Below are positions 8,057 to 15,811 of a stretch of 33,002 nucleotides of DNA, piece after piece; the stretch's first letter is position 1; each line of letters starts with the position of its first letter. The notes beneath the pieces are model-generated. The model searched no databases. It was not told where the DNA came from and was given only the letters and a program-made list of their open reading frames with translations. Source of the stretch: an uncultured Selenomonas sp. (GTDB taxonomy: Bacteria > Bacillota > Negativicutes > Selenomonadales > Selenomonadaceae); contig CACXCN010000090.1 of NCBI GenBank assembly GCA_902766095.1, forward strand, positions 1-33,002, written 5' to 3'. Position numbers and translations under genes: made by a program.

Positions 8057-8991
8057 TTCACCAAGCCACGCATAAGAAGATAGGTAACGAGCTCGTCCAG
8101 CGTGACGCCCTCCGTCCTCATGCGCTCATCCAGTTCCTGCCGCAGGGTCTTCGGCAGATTGACCACCAATCTGCCGCCCAGATCCAGCTCCGTCTGGGAA
8201 TGGTTCGGCTCCTGAGCTGTCTTTTCCCGATTCTTCTTGCTTTCCTTGCCCTTCTTGCCAGCCGTATTGCTCTTGCTGTCTGGGCTTTCCGTTTTTGCTT
8301 TCTCGGCGGACTTATTCTCCTTGCCGCTATGAGCTGCTTTTTCCTTCTTCGAGGGAGCGGCATTGTGGTTCTCGCCCTTCTTCGCCGAGGCTTTCTTCCC
8401 CTCAGCCGGCTTCGCCTCGGATTTTTTCGGCTCAGACTTTTTCGACTCAGCCTTTTTCACTTCGGCTTTCTTTGTCTCTGTCGTTTCGGCGGTCTTGCCG
8501 TCATCGGCCTGCGCCGCTGCCTTCTTCTTGCTGCGGCTCTTCTTTTCCGCCGGCTCCGGTGGATAGACATAGAACTCATTATAGGCCTGACGCAGAGTCT
8601 CGCTGGCCTGTTTCGTGCCCACGCCGATGATGTAGGACGGCTCCTCCGAATTCAGCAGCTCGGCGATGCGCACGAAATCAGAATCCGTCGTGATGATGAG
8701 GTATTTGCGCACCCCCTCATCATACAAGATCTTGGCCGAATCATAAAGCGCGGAATCCAGCGAGTTCTTGCCGAAATAGGTGCGGCTGATCTGCCGGAAC
8801 GTGAACCCGGGACGCCGCATGAGCTTGTCCCAGCGCTTCTGATCCGGCCGCTGATCCCAGTCCGACACCACGATGGTGCGGCACGGCTGGAACCGGCGCG
8901 CCTTGCCCAGCGTATAATTAAGCATCTCGAACGGTGCATTCTCTATATCGTATAATATCGCTACCGTTTCTTTACTAGAACTCAAAGACAT
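8053..8991 (-). CDS. NYN-domain (PIN-like) nuclease with Lys/Glu-rich linker and C-terminal ribbon-helix-helix
   Basis: This 312-residue protein has three parts. Residues 8-145 form a NYN domain: the acidic positions expected for metal-dependent RNA cleavage are D15 (in LYDIENAP), D79 (KNSLDSALYD) and D103/D105 (TTDSDF). Residues about 147-268 are a low-complexity linker dominated by Lys, Glu, Ala and Ser, probably disordered. Residues about 272-312 (RLVVNLPKTL, then two helices) look like an Arc/CopG-type ribbon-helix-helix, which dimerises and often binds DNA. The combination suggests a dimeric ribonuclease tethered to nucleic acid. It is 65 nt downstream of mnmA and heads a trio of overlapping genes. 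Function is inferred from domains only. Confidence 0.75.
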   Translation of the reverse strand: MSLSSSKETVAILYDIENAPFEMLNYTLGKARRFQPCRTIVVSDWDQRPDQKRWDKLMRRPGFTFRQISRTYFGKNSLDSALYDSAKILYDEGVRKYLIITTDSDFVRIAELLNSEEPSYIIGVGTKQASETLRQAYNEFYVYPPEPAEKKSRSKKKAAAQADDGKTAETTETKKAEVKKAESKKSEPKKSEAKPAEGKKASAKKGENHNAAPSKKEKAAHSGKENKSAEKAKTESPDSKSNTAGKKGKESKKNREKTAQEPNHSQTELDLGGRLVVNLPKTLRQELDERMRTEGVTLDELVTYLLMRGLVK

Positions 8992-9056
8992 TCATATACA
9001 ACTTCCTTTCTTTCTTTTAAATTTCCGTATCTCTCAATCAAGATATCGCTGCTACG

Positions 9057-10151
9057 TCAATTCCGCAGCACGCTGTCGATGATGCCGCCGCCGAGGACGC
9101 GGTCGCCATCGTAGAAAACAACCGACTGGCCGGGCGTGATGGCTCGCTGCGGCTCCTCGAACCTGACTCTGACGCTGCCGTCCGGCTGCCGCTCGACGAC
9201 GGCCTCGCCCTCCCGCTTGCCATAGCGCGTCTTGGCCCGGCACTTGATGCGCTCCGGGATTGGGCGTCCGGAAAGCCAGTTCAGATCGGTGGCCGTCAGA
9301 CTCTGGGCGAATACATCCTGAGCCCCGCCGACGATGACGCGGTTCGTCTGGGTATCGAGGCCAACGACATAGAGCGGCTCCGGCGCTGCAATGCCCAGAC
9401 CGCGCCGCTGTCCTATGGTATAAAGCGGTACGCCGTCATGATGTCCCAGCACGTGGCCGGCGAGGTCGACGATATCGCCTGGTATCAGGCAACCGGGATT
9501 ATGCTGCCGGATATACGCCTTATAATCATCATTGGGGACGAAGCAGATTTCCTGACTATCCGGCTTGTTCGCGACAGGCAATTCATAGGCCGCCGCCAGT
9601 TCCCGCGTATGCTCCTTCTTGTAATCACCGAGCGGGAACAGGAAGCGGCGCAGCATGGCCTGAGTCAGGTTGTAGAGCACATAGGACTGGTCTTTGCCCG
9701 CATCAATGCCCTTGCGCAGGGCATACTCGCCATCCGGCTCCTGCGTGATGCGCGCATAGTGCCCGGTTGCCACATAATCGGCCCCGATCTCGTCCGCTTT
9801 GGCCAGCATGGCTGCGAACTTTATGTAGCGATTGCAGGCGATGCAGGGATTCGGCGTCCGCCCACGCGCATATTCGGCCAGGAAATTCGCTATGACCTTC
9901 TCGCGGAACAACTCGCGGAACTCCAGGACGTAATGGGGTATCCCGAGAATCTCGGCCACGCGCCGCGCATCATCGACACTGGCTTCGCTGCAACAGCCGC
10001 GATCCGGCACGCCGCAGGCACTGTCGCGGTTCTCATCCGCCAGCCGCAGCGTGATTCCTATGACCTCATAGCCTTTATCGCGCAAAAGGGCTGCGGTCAA
10101 CGAACTATCGACGCCGCCGCTCATAGCCACGATTACTTTTTTCTTGCCCAA
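9057..10151 (-). CDS. mnmA: tRNA-specific 2-thiouridylase MnmA
   Basis: This 364-residue enzyme makes the 2-thio group of s2U34 in tRNAs for Lys, Glu and Gln, using ATP and sulfur relayed from a cysteine desulfurase. The N-terminal PP-loop SGGVDSS (residues 11-17) binds ATP. The two catalytic cysteines are seen in NPCIACN and SQEICFVP, and the tRNA-contact region LGHHDGVPLYTIGQRRGLGI is typical. Length is normal. The start is set at TTG 10151: GAGGTGA lies 5 nt upstream, whereas the longer reading frame would begin inside the promoter. It heads the long minus-strand run, with a promoter at 10183-10212. Confidence 0.95.
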   Translation of the reverse strand: MGKKKVIVAMSGGVDSSLTAALLRDKGYEVIGITLRLADENRDSACGVPDRGCCSEASVDDARRVAEILGIPHYVLEFRELFREKVIANFLAEYARGRTPNPCIACNRYIKFAAMLAKADEIGADYVATGHYARITQEPDGEYALRKGIDAGKDQSYVLYNLTQAMLRRFLFPLGDYKKEHTRELAAAYELPVANKPDSQEICFVPNDDYKAYIRQHNPGCLIPGDIVDLAGHVLGHHDGVPLYTIGQRRGLGIAAPEPLYVVGLDTQTNRVIVGGAQDVFAQSLTATDLNWLSGRPIPERIKCRAKTRYGKREGEAVVERQPDGSVRVRFEEPQRAITPGQSVVFYDGDRVLGGGIIDSVLRN

Positions 10152-10182
10152 CCGTGTCACCTCATGAAGAATATCATTTCTA

Positions 10183-10212
10183 AGTATACCATAAATGCGG
10201 TACATATAGCAA
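10183..10212 (-). promoter_or_regulatory. Promoter of mnmA
   Basis: Read on the minus strand, -35 TTGCTA (10207-10212) and -10 TATACT (10183-10188) are separated by 18 bp, and the TTG start codon of mnmA is 31 nt beyond the -10. The structured repeat copy 2 begins only 4 bp upstream of the -35. Confidence 0.7.
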
Positions 10213-10215
10213 AAT

Positions 10216-10248
10216 ATGCCTGCCATGGTACTACATGCTTAGGCCTGA
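10216..10248 (+). repeat. Structured intergenic repeat, copy 2 (tmRNA-like motif on the complement)
   Basis: The second copy of the 81-113 repeat. The plus-strand stem is fully Watson-Crick here: GCCT (10218-10221) with AGGC (10241-10244), and CATG (10224-10227) with CATG (10234-10237), around GTACTA. Against copy 1, one base pair changes on both sides (U-A for C-G), and two others switch between Watson-Crick and G-U, so pairing is kept. The minus strand contains CTAAGCATGTAGTACC, which I recall as identical to a stretch near the 3' end of E. coli tmRNA. No acceptor or T-arm sequence follows. Confidence 0.65.
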
Positions 10249-10267
10249 AACATCATATTTCATCGCA

Positions 10268-10289
10268 GCCATAAGTCTCACTTTATGGC
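10268..10289. repeat. Small hairpin between feo terminator and repeat
   Basis: GCCATAA (10268-10274) pairs with TTATGGC (10283-10289) around an 8-nt loop. It lies between the feo hairpin and the structured repeat and may extend either element. No T tract follows on either strand. Confidence 0.4.
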
Positions 10290-10293
10290 ATAA

Positions 10294-10340
10294 GAATCCC
10301 CCCAGACCAAGCAGTTTTCACTGCAAGTCTGGGGGGATTC
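10294..10340 (-). terminator. Strong hairpin at the end of the feo operon
   Basis: A perfect 14-bp stem (10294-10307 with 10327-10340), rich in G-C, encloses an inner GCAG/CTGC stem. On the minus strand it lies 62 nt after the stop of the last feo gene. Only a short T-rich tail (TTCTTAT) follows, so it may act partly as an RNA-stabilising structure. Confidence 0.75.
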
Positions 10341-10402
10341 CGCTGACAGGCTGCCCTCCATTCCGGCGGGAGCCTTTTGCTGTTGTGTACCGGACGAGTG
10401 GC

Positions 10403-10561
10403 TTAGTGCTTCTGCACTTTCAGATGCGACATGCACTGAGCACAGTTGCCGCCGCAGGCTCCGGCACAATCTTCCTTACCATCCCGGAAATTGTGATAAA
10501 CATGACGTATCGCAAAGAACAACGCCACCGCCACGATTGCTCCAACGATGAATGTAGCCAT
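10403..10561 (-). CDS. FeoB-associated Cys-rich membrane protein
   Basis: This 52-residue protein has one transmembrane helix (about 3-18) followed by a short basic stretch and a cysteine cluster, CAGACGGNCAQC (about 32-43). That is the pattern of the small proteins encoded after feoB in many Firmicutes, which may take the place of FeoC; they probably bind iron or help assemble FeoB, but this is not proven. The start has an excellent site (GGAGG 9 nt before the ATG). It begins 52 nt after feoB and ends before the strong hairpin at 10294-10340. It is too short for many gene finders. Confidence 0.85.
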   Translation of the reverse strand: MATFIVGAIVAVALFFAIRHVYHNFRDGKEDCAGACGGNCAQCMSHLKVQKH

Positions 10562-10613
10562 GAGTCTTCCTCCTTTGCTTCATCCCTATCTCTTGATTAT
10601 ATCGCAAACTGGA

Positions 10614-12515
10614 TCAGAAGCCCAGCGCCGTGCCGATCTGGTAGACCAGCAACGATACGAGCCAGGCAATGACGAACATGTAGGCAGCGGAGAAGGACAT
10701 CCACTTCCAGCCGCCGGCTTCTTTCTTTATCGTGCCCAGAGCCGTAACGCAGGGCGTGTAGAGCTGAGTGAACACCATGAAGGCGATCGCCGACATCGTC
10801 GTGAAGGCGGTGCTCATGTCCGTGCCGAGCAGCGTCTGAGCGGTCTCTGCGGCATCCTCAGCCTCGGTCGATATATCCGGAGCATTGTAGAGGATGCCGA
10901 TGGTCGATACGACAGCCTCTTTGGCGAGAATCCCAGTGATGACTGCCGAGCCAGCCTGCCACGAGGCAAAGCCATGGAATACAAACAGGTTGCTCATCCA
11001 GCTGCCGAGCGTAGCCATGAACGATTCGCTCATTTCCTCCGTCGGACCATCGAAGTTGTAGTTCGTGAGTACCCAGATGAGGACCGAAGCGGCAAAGATG
11101 ATGGTACCGGCTTTGACGAGGTAGCCCTTGCCCTTGTCCCAGGTCTCGAGCAGGACGGTCTTCATATCCGGTATACGATACGGCGGGAGCTCGAGCAGGA
11201 ACGTCGAGCCTTCCTGTTTGAATATGGTTGCACCGAGGCCTTTAGCGACGACGATAGCCATGACGATACCGATGATGTACATCGCGAACACGACATTCGC
11301 TGCATTGTCAGGGAAGAACATCGCGGCAAACAATGCCATGATTGGCAGCTTTGCGCCGCAGGTCAGGAAAGGCGTGATGAGTATCGAGACCATACGGTCT
11401 TTCTCGGAGTCGAGCGCGCGGGCCCCCATGATTGCGGGGACGCCGCAGCCGAAGCCCATCATAAGCGGCATGATGCCTTTACCGGTCAGGCCGCAGCGGC
11501 GCATGATCGGGTCCATGATGAACGCGATACGGGCCATATAGCCGGTGCCATCGAGGAACGACAGGCAGAAGAACAGGACGAATATCAGCGGCACGAACGT
11601 CAGCACGGCGCCGACGCCGGCGATGATGCCGTCAGCGACGAGCGACTGCATCCAATCCGCTACGCCAGCTGCGGCCATAGCGTCCTTTGACCAGTCGAGG
11701 AAATCTTCATTGATCAGCTCATCGAGCACATCAGCGATCGGCTGGCCGATCCAGGTGAACGTAATCTGGAACACGGCGTAGAGAATGACGAGGAATATCG
11801 GCAGGGCCAAGACGCCGTTGGCCAGATATTTATCGATTTTCTCCGAGGTCGAGGTACTGGCTTGATTCAAAGACACGGCCTGAGCCATGATCTTGTCGAT
11901 GATGTCGTAGCGCGCCTCTATGGTCTGCTCGAGCTTCTGCGACTCCGTAAGATCCGGGCTCTGCTCGATGGCCTGGACTTTCTCGATATGAGCCTGTACC
12001 TGCTCGCTGACATTATAGCGGTTCATGACCGTCTCGGTGAATACCGAGAGCAGTTTCTCCGTGCTCTTGTGGTCGCGGCCCACGGTCTCGACGACCGGCA
12101 TGCCAAGGGCATCCTCGAGCTTGCGTACATCGATTTTTATGCCACGGCGTTTCGCCTCATCCTTCATGTTGAGGTCGACGAGTACAGGGATTCCCTTTTC
12201 GAGCAACTGTATCGTGAGGAACAGGTTGCGCTCGATGTTCGAGCTGTCGACGACATCGACGACGAGGTCGAGCTTGTTGTTCGTCAGGTAGTCGATGACG
12301 ATTTTCTCCTCCGGGGAGCGGGCATTGATCGAATACGTGCCCGGCAGGTCCACGATGGAGATTGCCCGGTTCTTATAGCGCGTATAGCCGACTTTCTTAT
12401 CGACAGTGACGCCCGGCCAGTTACCAATCTTCTGACGGGCACCAGTCAGCTCATTGAATATCGTTGACTTTCCTGTATTCGGATTGCCTGTCAATGCTAC
12501 TGCTAATGTTGACAT
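10614..12515 (-). CDS. feoB: Ferrous iron transporter FeoB
   Basis: This 633-residue inner-membrane protein imports Fe(II). The N-terminal G domain has G1 GNPNTGKST (10-18), G3 DLPGTY and G4 NMKD, followed by the helical GDI-like region. The membrane part contains the two conserved Gate motifs with their cysteines (GFGCGVPAIMGARAL and TPFLTCGAKLPI). The length is at the short end of the family, which is usual in Firmicutes. It lies between feoA (46 nt upstream) and the Cys-rich accessory gene. Expression should be iron-regulated through the operator-like repeats around the operon promoter. Confidence 0.97.
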   Translation of the reverse strand: MSTLAVALTGNPNTGKSTIFNELTGARQKIGNWPGVTVDKKVGYTRYKNRAISIVDLPGTYSINARSPEEKIVIDYLTNNKLDLVVDVVDSSNIERNLFLTIQLLEKGIPVLVDLNMKDEAKRRGIKIDVRKLEDALGMPVVETVGRDHKSTEKLLSVFTETVMNRYNVSEQVQAHIEKVQAIEQSPDLTESQKLEQTIEARYDIIDKIMAQAVSLNQASTSTSEKIDKYLANGVLALPIFLVILYAVFQITFTWIGQPIADVLDELINEDFLDWSKDAMAAAGVADWMQSLVADGIIAGVGAVLTFVPLIFVLFFCLSFLDGTGYMARIAFIMDPIMRRCGLTGKGIMPLMMGFGCGVPAIMGARALDSEKDRMVSILITPFLTCGAKLPIMALFAAMFFPDNAANVVFAMYIIGIVMAIVVAKGLGATIFKQEGSTFLLELPPYRIPDMKTVLLETWDKGKGYLVKAGTIIFAASVLIWVLTNYNFDGPTEEMSESFMATLGSWMSNLFVFHGFASWQAGSAVITGILAKEAVVSTIGILYNAPDISTEAEDAAETAQTLLGTDMSTAFTTMSAIAFMVFTQLYTPCVTALGTIKKEAGGWKWMSFSAAYMFVIAWLVSLLVYQIGTALGF

Positions 12516-12561
12516 TGTATCTACTCACTTCTCCTTTGCCACCTACAGCGATTTCCTGTTT

Positions 12562-12786
12562 TCAGCCGGCCTGCTCCACCGCGATCTTCTCTGCATCCTC
12601 ACGACGCAGAGCCAGGTTGTAGGAGCGCAGCCGCACGGCAATCGGATCTCCGAGCGGAGCTGAGCGGAGCACCTTCACTCTCGTGCCCGGTGTCATGCCC
12701 ATGGTCATGAGACGCTCTTTCAAAGCGGAGTCTGCGATAGACACGACCTTCAATGTCATGCCCGTCTTGCCTTCTTTGAGAGTCAA
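12562..12786 (-). CDS. feoA: Ferrous iron transport protein FeoA
   Basis: This 74-residue cytoplasmic protein has the SH3-like FeoA fold: LKERLMTMGMTPGTRVKVLR is the characteristic stretch, with PLGDPIAVRLRSYNLALRREDA following. It is thought to bind FeoB and modulate its GTPase. The start is the TTG at 12786, chosen because GGAGGG is 6 nt upstream; the longer reading frame would extend 63 nt into the leader. It is the first gene of the feo operon. Confidence 0.92.
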   Translation of the reverse strand: MTLKEGKTGMTLKVVSIADSALKERLMTMGMTPGTRVKVLRSAPLGDPIAVRLRSYNLALRREDAEKIAVEQAG

Positions 12787-12825
12787 AATCAATCCCTCCT
12801 GTAAATAAGTACGCATATGATATAA

Positions 12826-12916
12826 GTTAATGATTAGTAATGATAACACATCTCATTTATCTCTGCAGTTAATATAATAGCGCGTATCATTTACAATTGT
12901 CAATAGTTATCATTAC
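12826..12916 (-). promoter_or_regulatory. feo operon promoter with Fur-like inverted repeats
   Basis: On the minus strand, -35 TTGACA (12898-12903) and -10 TATTAT (12874-12879) are 18 bp apart. An exact 11-bp inverted pair brackets the promoter: GTAATGATAAC at 12837-12847 and its complement GTTATCATTAC at 12906-12916. A third, looser copy (GTATCATTTAC, 12884-12894) lies in the spacer. The AATGATAA core resembles Fur hexamers (GATAAT). Iron-dependent repression is inferred from this and from the genes. Confidence 0.7.
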
Positions 12917-12936
12917 TCTTTTTAAATTATTCCCAT

Positions 12937-12973
12937 AAAAAAAGGAATCCAGGCTTAGCTATGCCTGAATTCC
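12937..12973 (-). terminator. Terminator of the cbiL-ABC importer operon
   Basis: On the minus strand an 11-bp stem (GGAATTCAGGC with GCCTGGATTCC, 12944-12973) is followed by seven T (12937-12943). It lies about 55 nt after the ABC ATPase stop, a textbook intrinsic terminator separating this operon from feo. Confidence 0.85.
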
Positions 12974-13028
12974 ACATTTCTTTATATTGTTGCTGTCCGA
13001 TTTCCCATCATTACGTCAATGGAATGGT

Positions 13029-13835
13029 TCATCGCACCAGCTCGACCGGTGACAGGATGACGGTGCCACGGCTGTTCACGAAACGCTCGGCGCGCACGCC
13101 AAAGACATCCGCGAGGAGCTGCTCATTGAGCACCTCCTCCGGTCGCCCCTGAGCATAGATGTGATGCTCGTGGACCACGGCTGCCTCATCGGCATACTGC
13201 ATGGCATGATTGATGTCATGCAGGACCATGATCACGGTGATGCCATAGCGGTCATTGATATCCGTGACGATGTTCATGACCTCAAGCTGATGAGCGATGT
13301 CGAGATAGCTCGTCGGCTCGTCGAGCAGCAGTACATCGGGCTGCTGCGCGAGGGCCATGGCCAGGAATACGCGCTGACGCTCGCCGCCTGAAAGGGTCTG
13401 AACCTGCCGATCAGCGAACGAATCGACATGAGTGACCTGCATCGCCCAGGTGACGGCCTCGCGGTCCGCCTGAGCATCGTTGGCCCGGAAATAGCTGCGA
13501 TAGGGGAAGCGCCCGTATTCTACGAGGCGGTACACTGTGATATCCGGAGGGGCGGTCGCACCCTGCGGCAATATGGCCATACGGCGTGCCAGCTGCTTCG
13601 GCTTCATATCCCGCACGTCATGGCCGTCCAAGCTGATGCGGCCCGTATAGTGCTCGTTGAATCCGGCAATGGCCCGCAGCAACGTCGTCTTGCCAGCGCC
13701 GTTCGGGCCGATGATGGCCGTACGCCGCCCGGGTGGGAACGCGATGGACAGATGCTGCAGGATCTCATGCTGCGCGATCGTGACGCTCAGATCTTCGACC
13801 GTCAGGGCTGCTTCGGAATTCTTTCTCATCGCCAT
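13029..13835 (-). CDS. Iron/cobalamin-type ABC transporter ATP-binding protein (FecE/BtuD family)
   Basis: This 268-residue ATPase has Walker A GPNGAGKTT, Q-loop LPQG, signature LSGGERQR, Walker B VLLLDEP with TSYLD, and switch His in VLHDINHA. DINHAMQYAD is typical of FecE/FhuC/BtuD-type importers. Its start (ATG 13835) is 4 nt past the permease stop, with GGGAG about 9 nt upstream; a second ATG two codons on is also possible. Together with the permease and lipoprotein it forms one importer. Because cbiL leads this cluster, a corrinoid substrate is likeliest, but ferric siderophore or heme cannot be excluded. Confidence 0.9.
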   Translation of the reverse strand: MAMRKNSEAALTVEDLSVTIAQHEILQHLSIAFPPGRRTAIIGPNGAGKTTLLRAIAGFNEHYTGRISLDGHDVRDMKPKQLARRMAILPQGATAPPDITVYRLVEYGRFPYRSYFRANDAQADREAVTWAMQVTHVDSFADRQVQTLSGGERQRVFLAMALAQQPDVLLLDEPTSYLDIAHQLEVMNIVTDINDRYGITVIMVLHDINHAMQYADEAAVVHEHHIYAQGRPEEVLNEQLLADVFGVRAERFVNSRGTVILSPVELVR

Positions 13836-13838
13836 CGA

Positions 13839-14843
13839 TCAGATCTCCCTTCTCAGCAGGAACAGGAAGAACGGCGCACCGATGACCGCCATGATGATGC
13901 CGACCGGCAGCTCGACCGGAGCGAATATGACACGGGCAAATGTATCACTGGCCGTGACGATGGCTGCCCCGAGCAGGGCCGAGGCCGGCAGCAGGAAGCG
14001 ATAGTCCGAGCCGATGATGAGCCGGGCCGCATGCGGTACGATGAGTCCGACGAAGCCGAGCAATCCCACGACCGATACGGCACTGGCAGCCAGCAGGGCG
14101 GCTACCGCGGTCAGGAGCAGTCGTGTCAGCTCTACCCGCAGGCCGAGGCCTTTGGCTAGCTCATCCCCCAGCTGGAGGATGTTCAGATGCCGGGCGCCAG
14201 CCAGCGCCAGCAGGCCACCCACGAGCGCATAGGGCCAGAGCATCGCCACCTGCGGCCAGCTGCGGGCCGACAGCCCGCCGACCATCCACATGAGTGCCGA
14301 GTGTACGCGGTCGCTGTATATGATCATGAGCGCTGATATGCAGGCTCCGAGCAGCGTCGATACCGCTACGCCGGCCAGGATGATGCGTATGGGCTGGATG
14401 CCATTCTTCCAGGCCAGCACATAGATGAGCAGCGCCGCCCCCATGGCGCCGGCGAATGCGGCCGGCGTCACGAGCCAGCCCTGCTCCGGCAGGAGCAGCA
14501 GCACGATGATGCCAGTCAGGCCAGCTCCGGACGAGATGCCGATGATATGCGGATCGGCCAGAGGGTTCTTCATGATGGCCTGCAGGATTGCTCCTGAGAG
14601 CGCCAGATTCATGCCAACCAGCGCGGCGACGATCGTGCGCGGCAGCCGGATGTTCATGATGATACGCTCATGGGTACCGCCCCCGCCCCCGCTGAGCGCA
14701 GCCATGATTTCGGACAGCGGTATATCGACCGATCCCTTCATTATACTTACGAGCATGCCCAGGACTGCCAGCAGGGCAAACACGGCCAGGCAGATTGCGG
14801 TCCGGCTCCAGCCTTGCCCTTTCATCACTGCATCACCTTTCAT
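13839..14843 (-). CDS. FecCD/BtuC-family ABC permease
   Basis: This 334-residue membrane protein has about ten helices as in BtuC/FhuB. Family motifs are seen: RLPRTIVAALVGMNLALSGAI near the start, NPLADPHIIGISSGAG, and VGLLGFVGLIVPHAARLI in the last third (ATPase contact). The first ATG (14843) overlaps the binding-protein stop (ATGA), but an in-frame ATG at 14825 has a better site (AAAGGTGA, about 7 nt upstream), so the protein may be 328 residues. Corrinoid transport is inferred from context. Confidence 0.9.
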   Translation of the reverse strand: MKGDAVMKGQGWSRTAICLAVFALLAVLGMLVSIMKGSVDIPLSEIMAALSGGGGGTHERIIMNIRLPRTIVAALVGMNLALSGAILQAIMKNPLADPHIIGISSGAGLTGIIVLLLLPEQGWLVTPAAFAGAMGAALLIYVLAWKNGIQPIRIILAGVAVSTLLGACISALMIIYSDRVHSALMWMVGGLSARSWPQVAMLWPYALVGGLLALAGARHLNILQLGDELAKGLGLRVELTRLLLTAVAALLAASAVSVVGLLGFVGLIVPHAARLIIGSDYRFLLPASALLGAAIVTASDTFARVIFAPVELPVGIIMAVIGAPFFLFLLRREI

Positions 14844-15799
14844 TTAGCAAACACATCAGGATAGACGCATTTCGCCATGAGCTCTACTGCCTCGGGATAG
14901 TGGACGCCCGGGCTCAGCAGGAACATATCCTGCGGCAGATAGTAGATGCGGCCGTTCTTCACCGCCTCGAGTGACTGCCAGGCCGGATTGCTGGCCATCG
15001 TCTCATCCATGTTCTTCTTGATTTCGCTGAGCTTGCCCATGCTCGTGATGAATATCATCTCCGGATTCTGGCTCACGAGCGTCTCGATGCTATAGGGAGC
15101 GGCATCTGGGTTCTTCTCGAGCGGTGTCGAGCCGCTGGCCACGTTCTCCCAGCCCAGCATATTCGCGACGCAGCCGGCGATGCTGCTGTCGAGCTGCACG
15201 GTCAGGCCCTGATTCGTGCTGTGGATGATGGATACCCGATGCTTGTCCTGCGGTATTTTCTGCCGCACTTCCTTTATTTTCTCATCCATCTGCGCGATGA
15301 GCTGGTCGGCCTGATCCGTTTCACCGGTGATCTGGCCGAGGATGCTCACTTCATTCTTGACATCGTCATAGCTCTTCATATCGAGCACGACCGTCTTGAT
15401 GCCGTTGCTCTCGAGCGTGTCGATGAGCTTCTCGTTCATGCCCTTGTTCACGATGACGAGGTCCGGCTCGCAGCTCATTACTTTCTCCGTATCGATCTGA
15501 TACACTTTGCCTACACTGGCCAGGCCCCTGGCATAGTCCGGCATCTTCGTATGCGAGTCCGGGCGCCCGACCACGAGATCGGCGCCGCCGACTGCCTCGA
15601 GGGGTTCGAGGAACGAGGCCGACGTCACGACGATGCGCTGCGGCTTCGCCGGGAGCGTCACCGTCCGCCCCATGGCATCGGTAATCGTAGCATAGCTGCC
15701 GCCCGAGGAACTGCTATTCTGCCCGCTCTGAGAACCGCAGCCCGTCAGCAGGAAGGCTGCCATAACGACCGTGAGCAGCGACAATAGAATCCGTTTCAT
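14840..15799 (-). CDS. ABC transporter substrate-binding lipoprotein (BtuF/FecB-like, TroA fold)
   Basis: This 319-residue protein has a lipoprotein signal peptide ending in LTGC (lipidation at Cys21), then a Ser/Gly-rich linker. The mature part has the class III binding-protein layout, with ITDAMGRTVTLPAKPQRIVV at its start and CEPDLVIVNKGMN where the family has its EPDLVI motif. It probably captures corrinoid, heme or ferric siderophore for the downstream permease and ATPase. It sits 12 nt after cbiL, clearly in the same operon. Confidence 0.9.
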   Translation of the reverse strand: MKRILLSLLTVVMAAFLLTGCGSQSGQNSSSSGGSYATITDAMGRTVTLPAKPQRIVVTSASFLEPLEAVGGADLVVGRPDSHTKMPDYARGLASVGKVYQIDTEKVMSCEPDLVIVNKGMNEKLIDTLESNGIKTVVLDMKSYDDVKNEVSILGQITGETDQADQLIAQMDEKIKEVRQKIPQDKHRVSIIHSTNQGLTVQLDSSIAGCVANMLGWENVASGSTPLEKNPDAAPYSIETLVSQNPEMIFITSMGKLSEIKKNMDETMASNPAWQSLEAVKNGRIYYLPQDMFLLSPGVHYPEAVELMAKCVYPDVFAK

Positions 15800-15811
15800 G
15801 ACGCTCCCTCC

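Noticed and set aside
10183-10248. tmRNA gene on the minus strand
   Set aside because: Only the short CTAAGCATGTAGTACC-like segment is present; the T-arm, acceptor end, tag reading frame and 5' half are missing.
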